From: Apiospora phragmitis
Lineage: Eukaryota > Ascomycota > Sordariomycetes > Amphisphaeriales > Apiosporaceae
Assembly: GCA_038363925.1 (NCBI GenBank)
Contig: JAQQWL010000007.1
Location: 2,046,001-2,110,000, forward strand
Direction: 5' to 3'
DNA length: 64,000 bases
A program made the position numbers and the translations under genes. The stretch's first letter is position 1. Every line of letters begins with the position of its first letter. The notes under the pieces are model-generated. The model was not told the origin of the DNA. It did no database searches and worked only from the letters and a program-made list of their open reading frames with translations. Shown here in pieces: positions 47,188-57,897 of this stretch.

Positions 47188-48775
47188 ATGACAATTTCCA
47201 ATCCGTCGCCTCCCGCTCTTCAATCTGTCTTCCCACATCCTCCGGCAGCCGCTTTCGCGGGCTTCAGCGCGAATACCTTACAGAACACCACAATGGAACC
47301 GCGATAACGTCTCCGTGGGGCGGGGGGCCTCCAAGCACCTCACTGCAGCTGCCACGCTCAACCAGGGCCTGTCCCCTCGCCGTGAGGCTTGCCAAATAGA
47401 TCCGCCTTCGTATCATGCTCCGAGCCTGAAACAGGCAATTCTCTCCCAACGTCGAGAGAGAGAAAGAGAAAAAGAAAATACCACTCAGATACCCATTACA
47501 TCGGACGTGGGCTCGGCTACCTATCAGAAAGCTGTGGAATCCCTGAGGTTATCAGACCAAGTTCACGTGCTTGGTTTCAACCGAGAAGCCCGCTACTTGA
47601 TGCACTGCTTATCGAATGCCCCCCTTGTGCCTTCTCCGCGGCTTTTGCTCCAGCACCCCGACCCGATTGCAGCTTGGGAGGATGAAGGACGAAATTTGGT
47701 GGTGCAGAAAGCAGATGGAACGGTCACGAGGACCGAGATTCAAAAGCCGCTCTATGTCGGGTACCGGCGCACGCCCGCCACAGTTGGATTATCAAAGGTC
47801 GGGCCTATCCGGAATCTGGTGATAACCGACAACACTGGGGTACGGGCATGCCTAGCCCGTAATGCCCTCCTCATCAACCATGAAACGACTATTTGCTTGT
47901 TAGGTGAAGGGATGGGTTTGATGGAACATCTGAATGAAACCGTCTTCAAGGACCCAAATACAAGGCCGACCTACGTTCTCGGCACCATGAGTCAAAAGTT
48001 CTCTAGGTATTCTGGGGAACCCAATACGTCTTTTTCGGTGGCGTTGAGACGCCCGGGGCGGCTGTGTCTCTCAGGAATACCTCGAGAACATCTTACAGAA
48101 GATGCCGATACGCCCTCAGGTGTCAGCCACTGGCCAGCCGTGGTTGCTAGAACACGAACACAACACTTTACCAAGCTCCTATCTGGTGCCCCAGACCTCA
48201 ATGTGTCGCCTATGGCCTTGGATAATTTTCTGCGCCAGAAGTTACCGGGGATGGTGTTTTCTACTGTAACCAACAGTATTTCGGCTGCTTTGGGACTTAC
48301 ATATGCTGGCATCCTAAAAAGCTCCTCTGCGCGATGGCTGTGGCATGAATTCACTACTGAATTGGTGTACATAATTGCTTCGATGCCTGAGCTCCAACAA
48401 AGTCCCGAGGTAATTGCCTACTTCACGGGAAGAAACTTCAGGCAACGTGCCTTCGACCTTCTCGAGAGGCATGATGGCATAAGCCCTTGGGTCAGGCTCA
48501 TTCGAAATGGACACAAAGTGCCAACGACTTTATTCAACGGCTATTTTCTTCGGATAGCCGAGAAGACGGGTGCGCGATCGGAGATATTAGAAACGATGGG
48601 GGCCATCATCTCGGCCAGGCAACAAACCAGAAATGAGGAGATTGAGGTGGATATACCCATGTATCTCTCGCCATATATGATGGACAGCGATAAGGTCACT
48701 GTCGAGGGCGAGCCAGGACAGCCTACGCGGCTTGTATATTTGTATAAGACACCACCTGCAGGGTCCAAAGCTTAG
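47188..48775 (+). CDS. Cbs2-like mitochondrial protein with ketopantoate-reductase-type fold
   Basis: The protein has a 6-phosphogluconate/ketopantoate-reductase-like fold, as in yeast Cbs2, which helps cytochrome b mRNA translation. I see HVLGFNREARYLMHCLS (Rossmann start with degenerate Gly motif), ICLLGEGMGLMEHLNETVF, and the helical C-terminal domain. Catalytic residues of true reductases are not evident, so an RNA or structural role is plausible. The main frame (open from 47191 to 48775) has no ATG until about residue 95, although the open part before it is basic and Arg/Ser-rich like a mitochondrial leader (RRLPLFNLSSHILRQ, then SRASARIPYRT). The ATG at 47188 is in the neighbouring frame. 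One extra base near 47201-47203 would join it, giving exactly 529 codons. An upstream exon is the alternative. Confidence 0.7.
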
Positions 48776-49135
48776 AGGATAGAAAGTAAAAAAACAAAAA
48801 GCTTGAATATGGTTAACAAAACCGTGAAACGTAAGATGTATCTTTATCTAACGACGGAAATGATTACAAGTGCAGATGGCCTGATCAACCATCTATAGAC
48901 TCGTTATGACTGTGATCCCAAAGAATTGTATAGAATTCTATCCCTGCTGTTTGGCTGCTGAAATAGTACCTACATTAGTGGCAGCATCGTCATGTATCAA
49001 TCCTGGTCGCATCAACCCCACCATAACTTTTTCTCCCTGCGCCTAACATTAGGTAACTACCTAGGTTAGCAGCCCGTACGATTCTCGACCCAAACCCGTA
49101 ATCAATCTGCAAGACTGTACACACATCCAAATAAA
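48776..49135. other. Short intergenic region
   Basis: This 360-base spacer is upstream of the PDCD5 gene. It contains TACCTAGGTTA at 49059-49069 and no gene. Confidence 0.45.
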
Positions 49136-49708
49136 ATGGCCGACGCAGAGCTAGAAGCAGTAAGTCCTGTTCAGCTGGAGTGCATCACTGTAATTCATGC
49201 ACTAATGCGATTCCTGGTCATAGATCCGAAAGGCTCGCCTTGAGCAGCTCAAGGCGCAAAGCGGGGCAGGCGCCAGTAAGAGCGGCGGCGGCAGCTCTGG
49301 TGGCCAACCGGGGGGAGGACAAGCCGAGCAAAAACAGTACGTTTTCTTTATTACTTCGGTCCATTCTTCCTCGCGTCGTGACTCTCTTAGGAGCAACCGG
49401 CTGATACTGGACTGTGACGCAATAGAGCCGAGGCCGAAGCCGCCCGACAGTCCATCCTCAACCAGATCCTACACCCCGAGGCCGCGGACCGCTTGGGCCG
49501 CATCCGTCTGGTCAAGGAGTCGCGCGCCACCGATGTCGAGAACCGCCTCATCATGTTGGCGCAGACGGGCCAGCTGCGAGCCAAGGTGACAGAGGATCAG
49601 CTCAAGGACCTGCTCAACGCTGTGGCCGATACGCGGGAAGAGGAGAAGATCGTAGTGTCGCGGCGCAAGGGCTGGGATGATGATGATGACGACCTGTTCG
49701 ACTTATGA
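49136..49708 (+). CDS. PDCD5 / TFAR19-family DNA-binding protein
   Basis: This is a small conserved protein of the PDCD5 family (archaea to man). In eukaryotes it is linked to CCT/tubulin folding and apoptosis-related processes. Exons are 49136-49159 (24 nt), 49224-49336 and 49426-49708, totalling 140 codons. Order of marks: IRKARLEQLKAQ at the N-terminal helix, a Gly/Ser-rich insert (SGGGSSGGQPGGGQ), EAARQSILNQILHPEAADRL, then VENRLIMLAQTGQL and the final KGWDDDDDDLFDL. The family core is complete. The Gly-rich insert and the acidic end, encoded partly by a GATGATGATGAT stretch, are typical of fungal copies. It converges with COQ4, with a 301-base gap. Confidence 0.95.
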
Positions 49709-50009
49709 GGGGCGAGCAAGGTTTCTGACACAAACCCGTTCATTCATACACAGGCGTGATAGCGCGAGGGGACCAGAAAAAATACTGATGACGTCTCTGG
49801 GCTCGGAAGTGCAGACGGGGACATTATACTGATTGATACCATGTGGCGTTCATTGCGTTAATACAAGGCGTATAATGGATCACGCATGCCTGGCTGCTGT
49901 GACCGATAATAATACATGTGTGTGCATACACGTAAACCCATCGTACAAGCCTTTTCTAAACTCGACCGAGTAAGATTACCTAGAATCGTGTTCTGTTGTT
50001 CACGACCGC
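49709..50009. other. Convergent intergenic region
   Basis: This 301-base gap holds the 3' ends of PDCD5 and COQ4. Nothing else is seen. Confidence 0.45.
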
Positions 50010-50984
50010 CTAGCTTCCAGCCACTGCCGCACCCGCCATCCCCTGCTTCTGCTTCCACCTCTCCTCGCGCTCGCGCTTGCGGATGTCGCGCAGGTCCGGC
50101 GGCTGCTCGATGCCCAGCCGGCGCCGGAGCCCCTGGACGTCCGTCTCCATCTCCTCCTCCCAGTAGACGTTGATGACCTCATCACTGCGCAGGCCGTTGC
50201 GGAGGGCCCAGGGCCCGTAGACATCCCAGAAGCGCGCGCGCTCGCTCGGCTTGAGGGTGGCGACGGCGAGCAGGGCGAAGCCCGTCATGGGCAGCAGCGT
50301 GTTGGCGAACTCGAAGGCCTTGAGGGCCACCTCGCCCTCGCGCACGACCGGCAGGCCCGTCAGCGCGTGCAGGAAGTCGTGGCTCTCGCGGTACCGCTGC
50401 ATCACGTACGCGCACTCCTCGTCGTCGATATAGCGCACCGCGGACCGCGTGTCGGGCGACACGCCCTCCCGGTCCAGCCACGCCGCGTACGTGCCGCCCA
50501 CCGTGGTCCGCGGCAGGGCCCGCAGCCGCGGCAGGTCGAGCGAGCCGGACTTGATGCGCGGCCGGTCCCGCAGGATCCGCCGCCCCGTCGCCGACGCCAG
50601 CATCGCCCGGTGCAGCCGGTGGATGAAGTAGGGTGTCGCCGTCGCCTCGCCGCACACCGCGATCAGGTCCCCGCGGTACGGGTTCGCCAGCGACAGGACG
50701 CCCGAGCCCAGCGCGAGGGTGGCGCGCTCGATGCGGGTGAGGGGCACATGGCCCGGGTAGTTGGGCGGCGGGCGGTTGAGGACGGAGAAGGCCCGGGCGG
50801 TCTGCTGTCGAGTTGGAGTGTAAGAAGGACAGTGGGTGGTGCTCGAGGTCGTAGTCAAGGATGACGATGACGTTGTGGATGCGGTCGTTATCGAGGCTGC
50901 GATTGTGCACTGGAGGTTACCCGGTCGGGTGGCCACGGGTCGCCGGAGGAGGCAATGCACCGAGCTTGCGGTTGGGGTCTTCAT
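50010..50984 (-). CDS. COQ4: Ubiquinone biosynthesis protein COQ4, mitochondrial
   Basis: COQ4 acts on the matrix side of the inner membrane in the CoQ synthome. It is needed for coenzyme Q assembly and is reported to carry out C1 oxidative decarboxylation of the ring. This is a single exon of 325 codons. The ATG at 50984 is chosen because a frame extension upstream has no ATG and this one opens a leader rich in R, S and T ([18 protein letters not shown]). Core marks are [35 protein letters not shown] and [12 protein letters not shown]. The zinc motif HDxxH followed by 11 residues and Glu is complete. GC content is the highest of the window over this gene. No frameshift. Confidence 0.96.
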   Translation of the reverse strand: MKTPTASSVHCLLRRPVATRPGNLQCTIAASITTASTTSSSSLTTTSSTTHCPSYTPTRQQTARAFSVLNRPPPNYPGHVPLTRIERATLALGSGVLSLANPYRGDLIAVCGEATATPYFIHRLHRAMLASATGRRILRDRPRIKSGSLDLPRLRALPRTTVGGTYAAWLDREGVSPDTRSAVRYIDDEECAYVMQRYRESHDFLHALTGLPVVREGEVALKAFEFANTLLPMTGFALLAVATLKPSERARFWDVYGPWALRNGLRSDEVINVYWEEEMETDVQGLRRRLGIEQPPDLRDIRKREREERWKQKQGMAGAAVAGS

Positions 50985-51803
50985 CTTGGTTTGCCCCCAG
51001 TTTGAAGCTCGAAAGCGTTCATGCAGATTCAAGTTACTTTTTGGAAAGGAGTGTATTGGAAGTTATCCAAAGCTGTTCAATCGTCGTAAGACCATCGACT
51101 GACTGTTCTGTACAACAATTCCTTATCTTATCGCGGCGCCCGCTCAATTGCAATCGGCCCCGTCAGACTCTCTAGGGTTGTGACTACCGCCTCCAGAAAG
51201 CTAACGTAAGTGGTAATGCGATTTCATTTACTCTTGTAGTATTGGTCACAAGGTTATCGGTTGCCGGCTGCCAAACCCGACCAAACGCAGGCCTAACCGC
51301 CATCCAATACTCACTCGCCTGGTCATAGAACTCGTCTACTTTTGGCCCAAACTCATCGACAGGACTATGGCCAGCTTGACCTCCTGTACAGTTTCGGGTG
51401 TCTTCGATATTGGCTGCGGCCCATTGTCAGGACACGATGGAGCGGCGGTGGAGAACATCGGACCGCCTTGGGTCTCCAGAAGCCCGCAGGTCACATATGG
51501 CTCCGTGTTCCGACTCCGGCGCCGTGGAGCGGGACACCATTCATTCCCGGGTAATCTTATCCCGGTGGCCGGAAACCCCATAGGTGTATCTGTCTGGCCT
51601 ATGATCAGGGAAACCTTCAGCCCCATCAGCTGAAACCCAGTGAGATAAGCACTAGTCCCGATCTATCAAGGCTCTGCGCATTACTGTCACCTTCTGCAAC
51701 TCGCACATTTCACCCAGTTTTAAATGCCTTATTATGTGAGGTGGGAAGGGCGCCTGAGGAGCTTAAGTTTAGGTAGCAACCAAACTTGGGCGAATAACAC
51801 ACG
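50985..51803. promoter_or_regulatory. Divergent spacer between COQ4 and the HET gene
   Basis: This 0.8-kb region has upstream sequence for both genes. Short open frames at 51336-51633 occur on both strands, but none has a motif. Confidence 0.4.
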
Positions 51804-54139
51804 ATGGCTTCGAATCCAGATCAGCCTGCGAGGCCTGCAGTCGATCCTGATGATGACCCCGAGTGGAAAGTGCAAAACGACTATACTTTCTACAGACCGC
51901 TGGACTACTCTAGCAAACAGATACGTCTCATCTCCATTGCACCGGGATCGTTCGATGATCCACTACTTTGTACACTCAAGCGTCATACTAGGCCAATAAG
52001 TGAGCAAATCTTCGAGGCTCTTTCTTACTGCTGGGGCGACCTCCAAGATACGGTGACCATCACTTTGCGACATGATCATTCAGGGCCCTCATGCTCGCAC
52101 TCGGAGCGACAGGGCGATGATGAGCAGACTTTCAACATTACGAAATCACTGGACCTCGCACTGAGACATCTCCGGTATCAGGATCAGGAGCGGGTAGTGT
52201 GGATTGACGCTCTCTGTATAAATCAAGGGAGTATACGAGAGCGAAACAACGCCATCCCCTTCATGGTAGATGTCTACAGATGCGCAAGTTGTGTCGTGGT
52301 ATTTCTGGGCGAAATAAATCAGGAGAAGGACTTCACACGTATCTGGCAGATCATGGCGTTGCTGAAGTCTACCATCGAGAAAGCTTTACCAGGGGCAGGC
52401 ATGTCCGGGCCTCTGACTCTGCATCATGATGTACAAGGGCTCGTTGACCGTATCAAGATCGAACCCAAAGATGGGAAGCAGGGAGGCGACAATGTCTTCC
52501 GTGTCCACTTGAGTCTGGCTGCTAAAGACTTCTTCGAGTATCGATGGTTTCAAAGAGTCTGGGTCGTGCAGGAAGTGATGAATGCCAAGAGGGCTATTGT
52601 GTACTGCGGTGATAAAAGACGGGATTGGATCGATATCCTCGTCTTCTTCTGTATGGCCGTCAAGAACAGTCGTTCGTACGCAGGCGCCTGGAGCGGTAAC
52701 CTTGATCTTCGTGACAGACTCCCCCGTTCCTGTGGACCAAACTTCTCGCAGCTCAAAGGGGGCAACAGCAGGAGGAAGAGACGCCATCACCGCCGCACCT
52801 TCCACTGCTGGACATCCTCTCCCGAAGCCGAGCTTTCGCTGCGACTGATCCGAGAGACAAGATCTTCGCTCTTCTCAGTTTTAGCGAAGAGACTTTCAAC
52901 ATCGAGGCGTTACCACCAAGACTCAAACCCGACTATGCCAAAGGCTCGTCTGACGTATGGAAGGATGTAACAAGGCAATGGATTATCGACCACCAGTCCC
53001 TTGATATACTGGGCATTCGACATGAAGAAGTCGACAAGAATAACCAGATTGCTCAGGATACAATGTATATGTCGGGACAAAACGAACCGGGATTAAGCAA
53101 CGCGCAGTCTCGCTTTGTCATCGAGAAACCACCATCGGAGCATCCAAGCTGGGCATTGTGGCATGCAGAGCACCCTGTATCTGCCAAGACCGCTTTATTC
53201 CGGCTCGACCAAACGCTTCCCGTATGCCAAGTCCCTATTGACACCAGTATCCTGGATCAACCTTTAGACTCGTCTATGCTCACCCTTCGTGGTATCTACA
53301 TCGACGGCATTAAGAGCGTGCAGTGGCCGTTCAAACGATGGAACTTCACAGGGGACGATATCCGCCAGTTCAACTACCACACCGAGCCCCCTGGCTCTCT
53401 AGCCGATGGCGTTCCCTTAGCCTGGGCTGTTTTGATCGGGGCAGCTCAGACCATCGGAGAGGAGAATCCTGGGCAGGTCAAGTTGAAGGTTCCCGCAGAG
53501 CTTCAAATCCCCTCTTACCCCAGTGGTAAAAGTCTCCTACAAGCCTTCGTCGAGACGCTCATCTGTCGGCGATTCAAAGAGCGCTTCAAGTTCGATGGCT
53601 CCGATGAATCTCTGGCAGACTTAGTCGGTCCTCTGAGTAATTTGAAACTTGAGGAGACGGAAAACCCAGGAAATGGCGAAGCCACCACTATTACTTCGGC
53701 AAAAGGTGTCGACGAAGGCTCTGATGTTGAGGCCCTGTCCCATTTTGCAACGCACTGGGCAAGAAGTGAACATGACCCAGGTATGGAATGGCTTCCGGAG
53801 CCAGCTGCAGGAGTACTCAGAAAACTGGCAAAGTATGGCAATTCGAGGAAGTTCACAGAGATGTGTGAGTTTGCGGAAGGCCGGTGTTTCTTTCAGACAG
53901 CCAAAGGCGCTTTTGGGCTTTGTCCTCAAGAGTCGCAGTCCGGCGACATTGTGGTCTCCCTTTCAGGGGGGCGCACACCATACGTCCTACGCCCATCACA
54001 AATCGAAGATGGTACGACACAGAAACAACATTGGACACTGATGGGCGAGTGCTATCTGCATGACCTCGATATCGCGAAGATGACAGGCGCGGCTTGGGAG
54101 AAACGACCAGAGAATGTCCAGGTATTTGATATCGTATGA
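51804..54139 (+). CDS. HET-domain (heterokaryon incompatibility) protein, one frameshift
   Basis: HET-domain proteins mediate non-self recognition and cell death on fusion of unlike hyphae; many family members have no tested role. The start is the ATG at 51804. The domain shows its three signature blocks in order: FEALSYCWGD, ERVVWIDALCINQGS with ERNNAIPFMVDVY next, and RWFQRVWVVQEV. After it comes SRSRAFAATDPRDKIFALL, typical of large fungal HET proteins, and a C-terminal half without a recognised repeat (no WD40, NACHT or ankyrin units). One base is missing in the G run at 52758-52762. With it restored the gene is exactly 779 codons. No introns are needed. The position between COQ4 and a GNAT gene gives no clue to a partner. 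Confidence 0.9.
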
Positions 54140-54309
54140 CCTATCGAACAAAGTATAATATGAATATACAAACTTGACTTCTAAGTTCAAAGGCATGCCA
54201 TCGGTAGGTGGTATTTCATACCAATTCCCATCTGAAACAGAACTCCAAGTATATTCAGCTACTCTGTACCTTCTCGATGTTGGTATCTACAAGTGCGTGG
54301 AACTTATTA

Positions 54310-55076
54310 TCACCCTCGCTCCTCACCTATCACGGTTTTGGGGCTTGGCAACCGCACACTCGTCACCAGTTCATAGTTTGCATATGTATCGCGACGAGTC
54401 GGCATTATAAGGGGCTTCTTCTCCTCGGAACCAAACCATTTCTTGCAGAAGGGGAGGCCCTTGATCGTGGCATCCAAGTATACACCTATGCCAGCCTTGT
54501 CGGCCTGTCGGCATCCCCAATCCACCAGAGCAAAACCGAGGCCTTTGCCTTGGTAGCCCTGCTCCACGCCTAGAAACTCAAGCACTTGATGGACGTTTTG
54601 TTAGAACCGAGCGCAAAAGAAACTGGATCTTTCAATGCAGAGAATGGATATTACAACTCACTCCAATGCGGCCTTTGACCCATGATTTCCCTCCGGTTCC
54701 GCGGCATACCTCCCCAAAGGGCATCGGTGATTTCGGCATCCCATTCGGCTGGGAAATCTGGCAGAGGTATTTCTTGCCGGCCTTCCTCCTGTGGGACATT
54801 CCAGCGCGCAACTGCAACCAGGCGACTGTCCTGCGCGAGGTCCTCGACCACGAAAGCTCTCAAGACGTCCGGCCCAGCTTGGAGGCCCAAACTCCATGTG
54901 TCGTTCCACCAACGGCGAGTCGAGGTATCATCAGGAGTCGCAACAGCCCAGAAGGCATGCGACGGGTTGAACGAGGAGTACCATAGGTGTGTAAGGTCTT
55001 CAACATCGTCCTTGGTGGCTTCTCTTATATGGAATCCAGCGGGTGAGCGGTGGAGTATCTCGGGTGCTACCGTCAT
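54310..55076 (-). CDS. GNAT-family N-acetyltransferase
   Basis: This is an acetyl-CoA-dependent acyltransferase of the GNAT fold; the substrate is unknown. The start is the ATG at 55076, because the frame extension before it has no ATG. Exons are 55076-54662 and 54584-54310, totalling 230 codons. The N-terminus reads FHIREATKDDVEDLTHLW, the usual first strand and helix. Motif A for acetyl-CoA lies on exon 2 as LGVEQGYQGKGLGFALVDW (Q/RxxGxG/A), followed by GVYLDATIKGLPFCKKWF, motif B. The layout matches the group of fungal GNATs with a long middle insert and a late CoA site. No frameshift. Confidence 0.88.
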
Positions 55077-56490
55077 GTTGACAACTGGGCGTAAAAGCAA
55101 ATACTGCTACATCAGATGGTTAACAGTGATCACCCGAGGTCCTAGAGGATCTTGCCCATTCTTATAGATGGACTTCTCTGGCTCTAGCGGTACTGGGAGG
55201 GTATCATTAACAGGGGCTAAAGCAGGTATCCCCAAGAGGACTGATTCCACGTCCAGCCCAGATTGAGTTGGACCAGTAGCCAGTCAATCTTTGAGCTTCC
55301 CGAGGGCAAGTCATATGCCAAGGTTTTATAGCTGACGGGAAAGGTTGCCTGCCAGGGGTTTATTTTGGTTGCCACTTAGAATTGGGACGCGGATACAAAC
55401 CCATTTTGACACCCAATGAGCTTGGTTAATGTATAAATATACTTCATATCAGGAAGATTTTGTCGGATAGGGGTCACGGAGAAAGGCCGAGACTACTGTC
55501 AACATGGGCCACGTGCAAATAACTACAGGGTCCCAAGAAGCGCTCCTCACAGCCATCGACCGATATGAAATACCGGCAGCACGTCGACGGCGCCGGAACG
55601 CCCACCGGAGTGTGTTATCTAAGATATCTCGCAGCGACCTGACGGCAACTGCGTGCATTTCATCGCGAGATACCGCACACCTCCGCAAAGACGGCAGACC
55701 TCTTCATCGCCTACCGCGTTGAACTCGCCGATGTGATGGCTTCAGGGGCATTTGGCTACGTCAAGCTTCTCCCGCAAAGTGATGTTTAGCCTGTCTGGCA
55801 ATAGAGTATATATCACGGGGGCGATGACGGCATTGTTCGCTTGTACAGGGAGTATTGTTCGTGACGAACACTTCCAGCCTCTTACAGTTGACTGAAATGG
55901 CTCAGAAGTTGGTATCCGTGACCAAAGCTGGGCTGCGTGACTTATTGACACTGGCATTTTTGGGAGGCCGCGGTGACCTGTACGCAGTGTGTGTATGTGT
56001 GCTAGAGTCATACTGCGACAGGTCGATTGGGACAGATCCAATTATAGAAGCGTAGGACGTATGCAAGAAGGTGTTAGGATTCCTGCCGAGGGGCGTGAGC
56101 TACGAGCTACAAGACGACGAAGTAAGCCGTACTTGATTGTTGTTGTGATGTTTCAAATTTCATGGTTCTCTGCCTCACAGTAAAAGGATCAAGCTGACCT
56201 CACCTGTTAGAAAATATTCTAAATCCCCAGTCGAATAATTAGGTGCTTCGAGCAACTCGGCATGGGTACTTACACTTCTGTACAAGCATATGTCACCGGC
56301 CAGACGCTTGGTACTGTAGCAGCGGCCTATGATCAAGCCATCACCTGATACGAAACAACAAATCAAAGTCTCGCCAAGCATGGATACATGAATGGATATC
56401 GCTCCACGAAGATATGTCTCAACAAACTTTGAGCGCGTATATGCTAAAATACGATACCAATTTCCCACCCTAGTCCATCGTCACGGGAAG
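55077..56490. other. Intergenic region, no gene recognised
   Basis: This 1.4-kb region has two small overlapping frames around 55449-55722 on opposite strands and a further one on the plus strand near 55620-55790. Composition is partly coding-like, but stops interrupt and no family is visible. It may hold a decayed gene fragment. Confidence 0.4.
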
Positions 56491-56561
56491 GCTGTGTTAG
56501 TTCAGTGGTAGAATTCTAGCCTTCCAAGCTAGAGGCGGGGGTTCGATTCCCTCACACAGCA
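56491..56561 (+). tRNA. tRNA-Gly (anticodon TCC)
   Basis: All arms can be drawn. The acceptor stem GCTGTGT pairs with ACACAGC. The D arm includes GTTCAGTGGTAGAA. The anticodon stem CTAGC/GCTAG holds the loop CTTCCAA with TCC at 34-36. The T arm contains GTTCGATT with a five-pair stem including one G-U. The discriminator base is A. It is 71 nt long and has no intron. It decodes GGA (and GGG by wobble). No second tRNA is seen in the window. Confidence 0.95.
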
Positions 56562-57033
56562 ATGCTTTTTGCCCATTCCCAGTTATAGGGCTCAACTGAG
56601 CAGGTGAAGCTCATTTTGCCATTTCAGAGTCGTCTTGATTTAACAAATCGTTGTGCGACTATGGATCTGGATAAGGCAGCTCTGCTTGTTTTGCCATATA
56701 CCGAGTTTGTATGCAGAACATTCCGGAAACCCCGTCCAGAATCTTGCAGCTGCCCAAAACCGACATTCTGATTGGCCATCAGGCCTTTAGTGCAACACCC
56801 CGTACTTTCCCCGTCCCGATCTCTTAGCCCGCTTAAATCCGAGCATTGATTTCAGTAATTGCATCGTTTTTGCTTTGCGACTTGTCCCGAGCCGACCTAC
56901 CTAATACACTTACATTTTTTCCTTCTCATCAGCCACCAAAACACCAGTAACATAGGCAATCAACCATCTCCTTTTCTCAATCGCACACACACTCTCTCTT
57001 TCAGTTTTCAAGGAAACAACACCTCAACTCACA
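56562..57033. promoter_or_regulatory. Upstream region of MIX17 with pyrimidine-rich leader
   Basis: This 472-base region lies between the tRNA and MIX17. From about 56920 to 57010 the plus strand is C/T-rich with a CACACACACTCTCTC string, a leader type seen also at the Ssb gene. No gene. Confidence 0.4.
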
Positions 57034-57591
57034 ATGCCTCGCCAGCGATCCGCCGCCCGCCCTGCGCCCGCTCGACCTACCGTCAGCCGCGCACCCGCCG
57101 CGCCCTCGCAGCAGCAAACCCGCCCTGCTGCCACCTATGCTCCCGCCCAGGGCCAGCACCAGGCGCCTCCTGCCGCCGCTCCCCAGGCCTCGCAGGGCCC
57201 CGGCCTCTTCGGCCAGATGGCCAGCACAGCTGCGTACGTACCTCTATCGACTTCTTGCTGTTGTTACCATCTGGAGAATATTTCTCTTTTAAATCAACGA
57301 CGGAAAGGAACATTGCTAACATGGATCTTTCTCTCTGTATACAGCGGTGTCGCAGTAGGCTCATCAGTCGGCCACGCCATCGGCGGCTTGTTCGGTGGCG
57401 GTTCTTCCGCACCTGCCGAGGCTGCTCCCCAGGCCGCGGCCAACACCCAGCAGCAGCAGTGGGGCAATAACTGCGGCGTTGCCACCCAGAACTTCACCAA
57501 GTGCATGGACGACAACAACGGCAACATGCAGATCTGCAACTGGTACCTCGAGCAGCTCAAGGCTTGCCAGGCTGCCGCCGCCCCGTACTAG
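57034..57591 (+). CDS. MIX17: MIX17/CHCHD2-10-like twin CX9C protein
   Basis: This mitochondrial intermembrane-space protein is related to yeast Mix17 and human CHCHD2/CHCHD10, which affect respiration and cristae. Exons are 57034-57233 and 57345-57591, totalling 149 codons. The N-terminus is Arg/Pro/Ala/Gln-rich without acids, fitting a presequence. A Gly-rich hydrophobic segment (GVAVGSSVGHAIGGLFGG) starts exon 2, typical of the family. The CHCH domain has both CX9C pairs: CGVATQNFTKC and CNWYLEQLKAC. These would be oxidised by Mia40. The branch site GCTAAC precedes the acceptor. It converges with the UBX gene. Confidence 0.93.
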   Translation: MPRQRSAARPAPARPTVSRAPAAPSQQQTRPAATYAPAQGQHQAPPAAAPQASQGPGLFGQMASTAAYVPLSTSCCCYHLENISLLNQRRKGTLLTWIFLSVYSGVAVGSSVGHAIGGLFGGGSSAPAEAAPQAAANTQQQQWGNNCGVATQNFTKCMDDNNGNMQICNWYLEQLKACQAAAAPY

Positions 57592-57897
57592 ATTGTACAA
57601 GCAACATGGAGTGGGCGCGAGAAATAGATATGAACTAACGGAAGGCAAGGATCGATTAGTGAAGCCTTGATGGTCATGAGAAGATGGAATTTACAGAGCC
57701 TTTACAGCATATTGGTTTGTATTACATTGATGCTGCATGTAAGGTGCCTTCCTGCATCGCATATGGCTTCAGAAATCGGTAGGAATTGGGCTCGCGTTCA
57801 GATCAGACACTCCCATCTCAGTGTATGATAGGATAAATACCCCACGGTCTTTTATTCGCCCCCTAGACCTATTACAAATAAACAGTCAAACCACTCC
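57592..57897. other. Convergent intergenic region
   Basis: This 306-base gap holds the 3' ends of MIX17 and the UBX gene. Nothing else is seen. Confidence 0.45.

Noticed and set aside
55449..55722. Overlapping small frames on both strands
   Set aside because: Arg-rich, no family, interrupted in every frame; too weak to call a gene.
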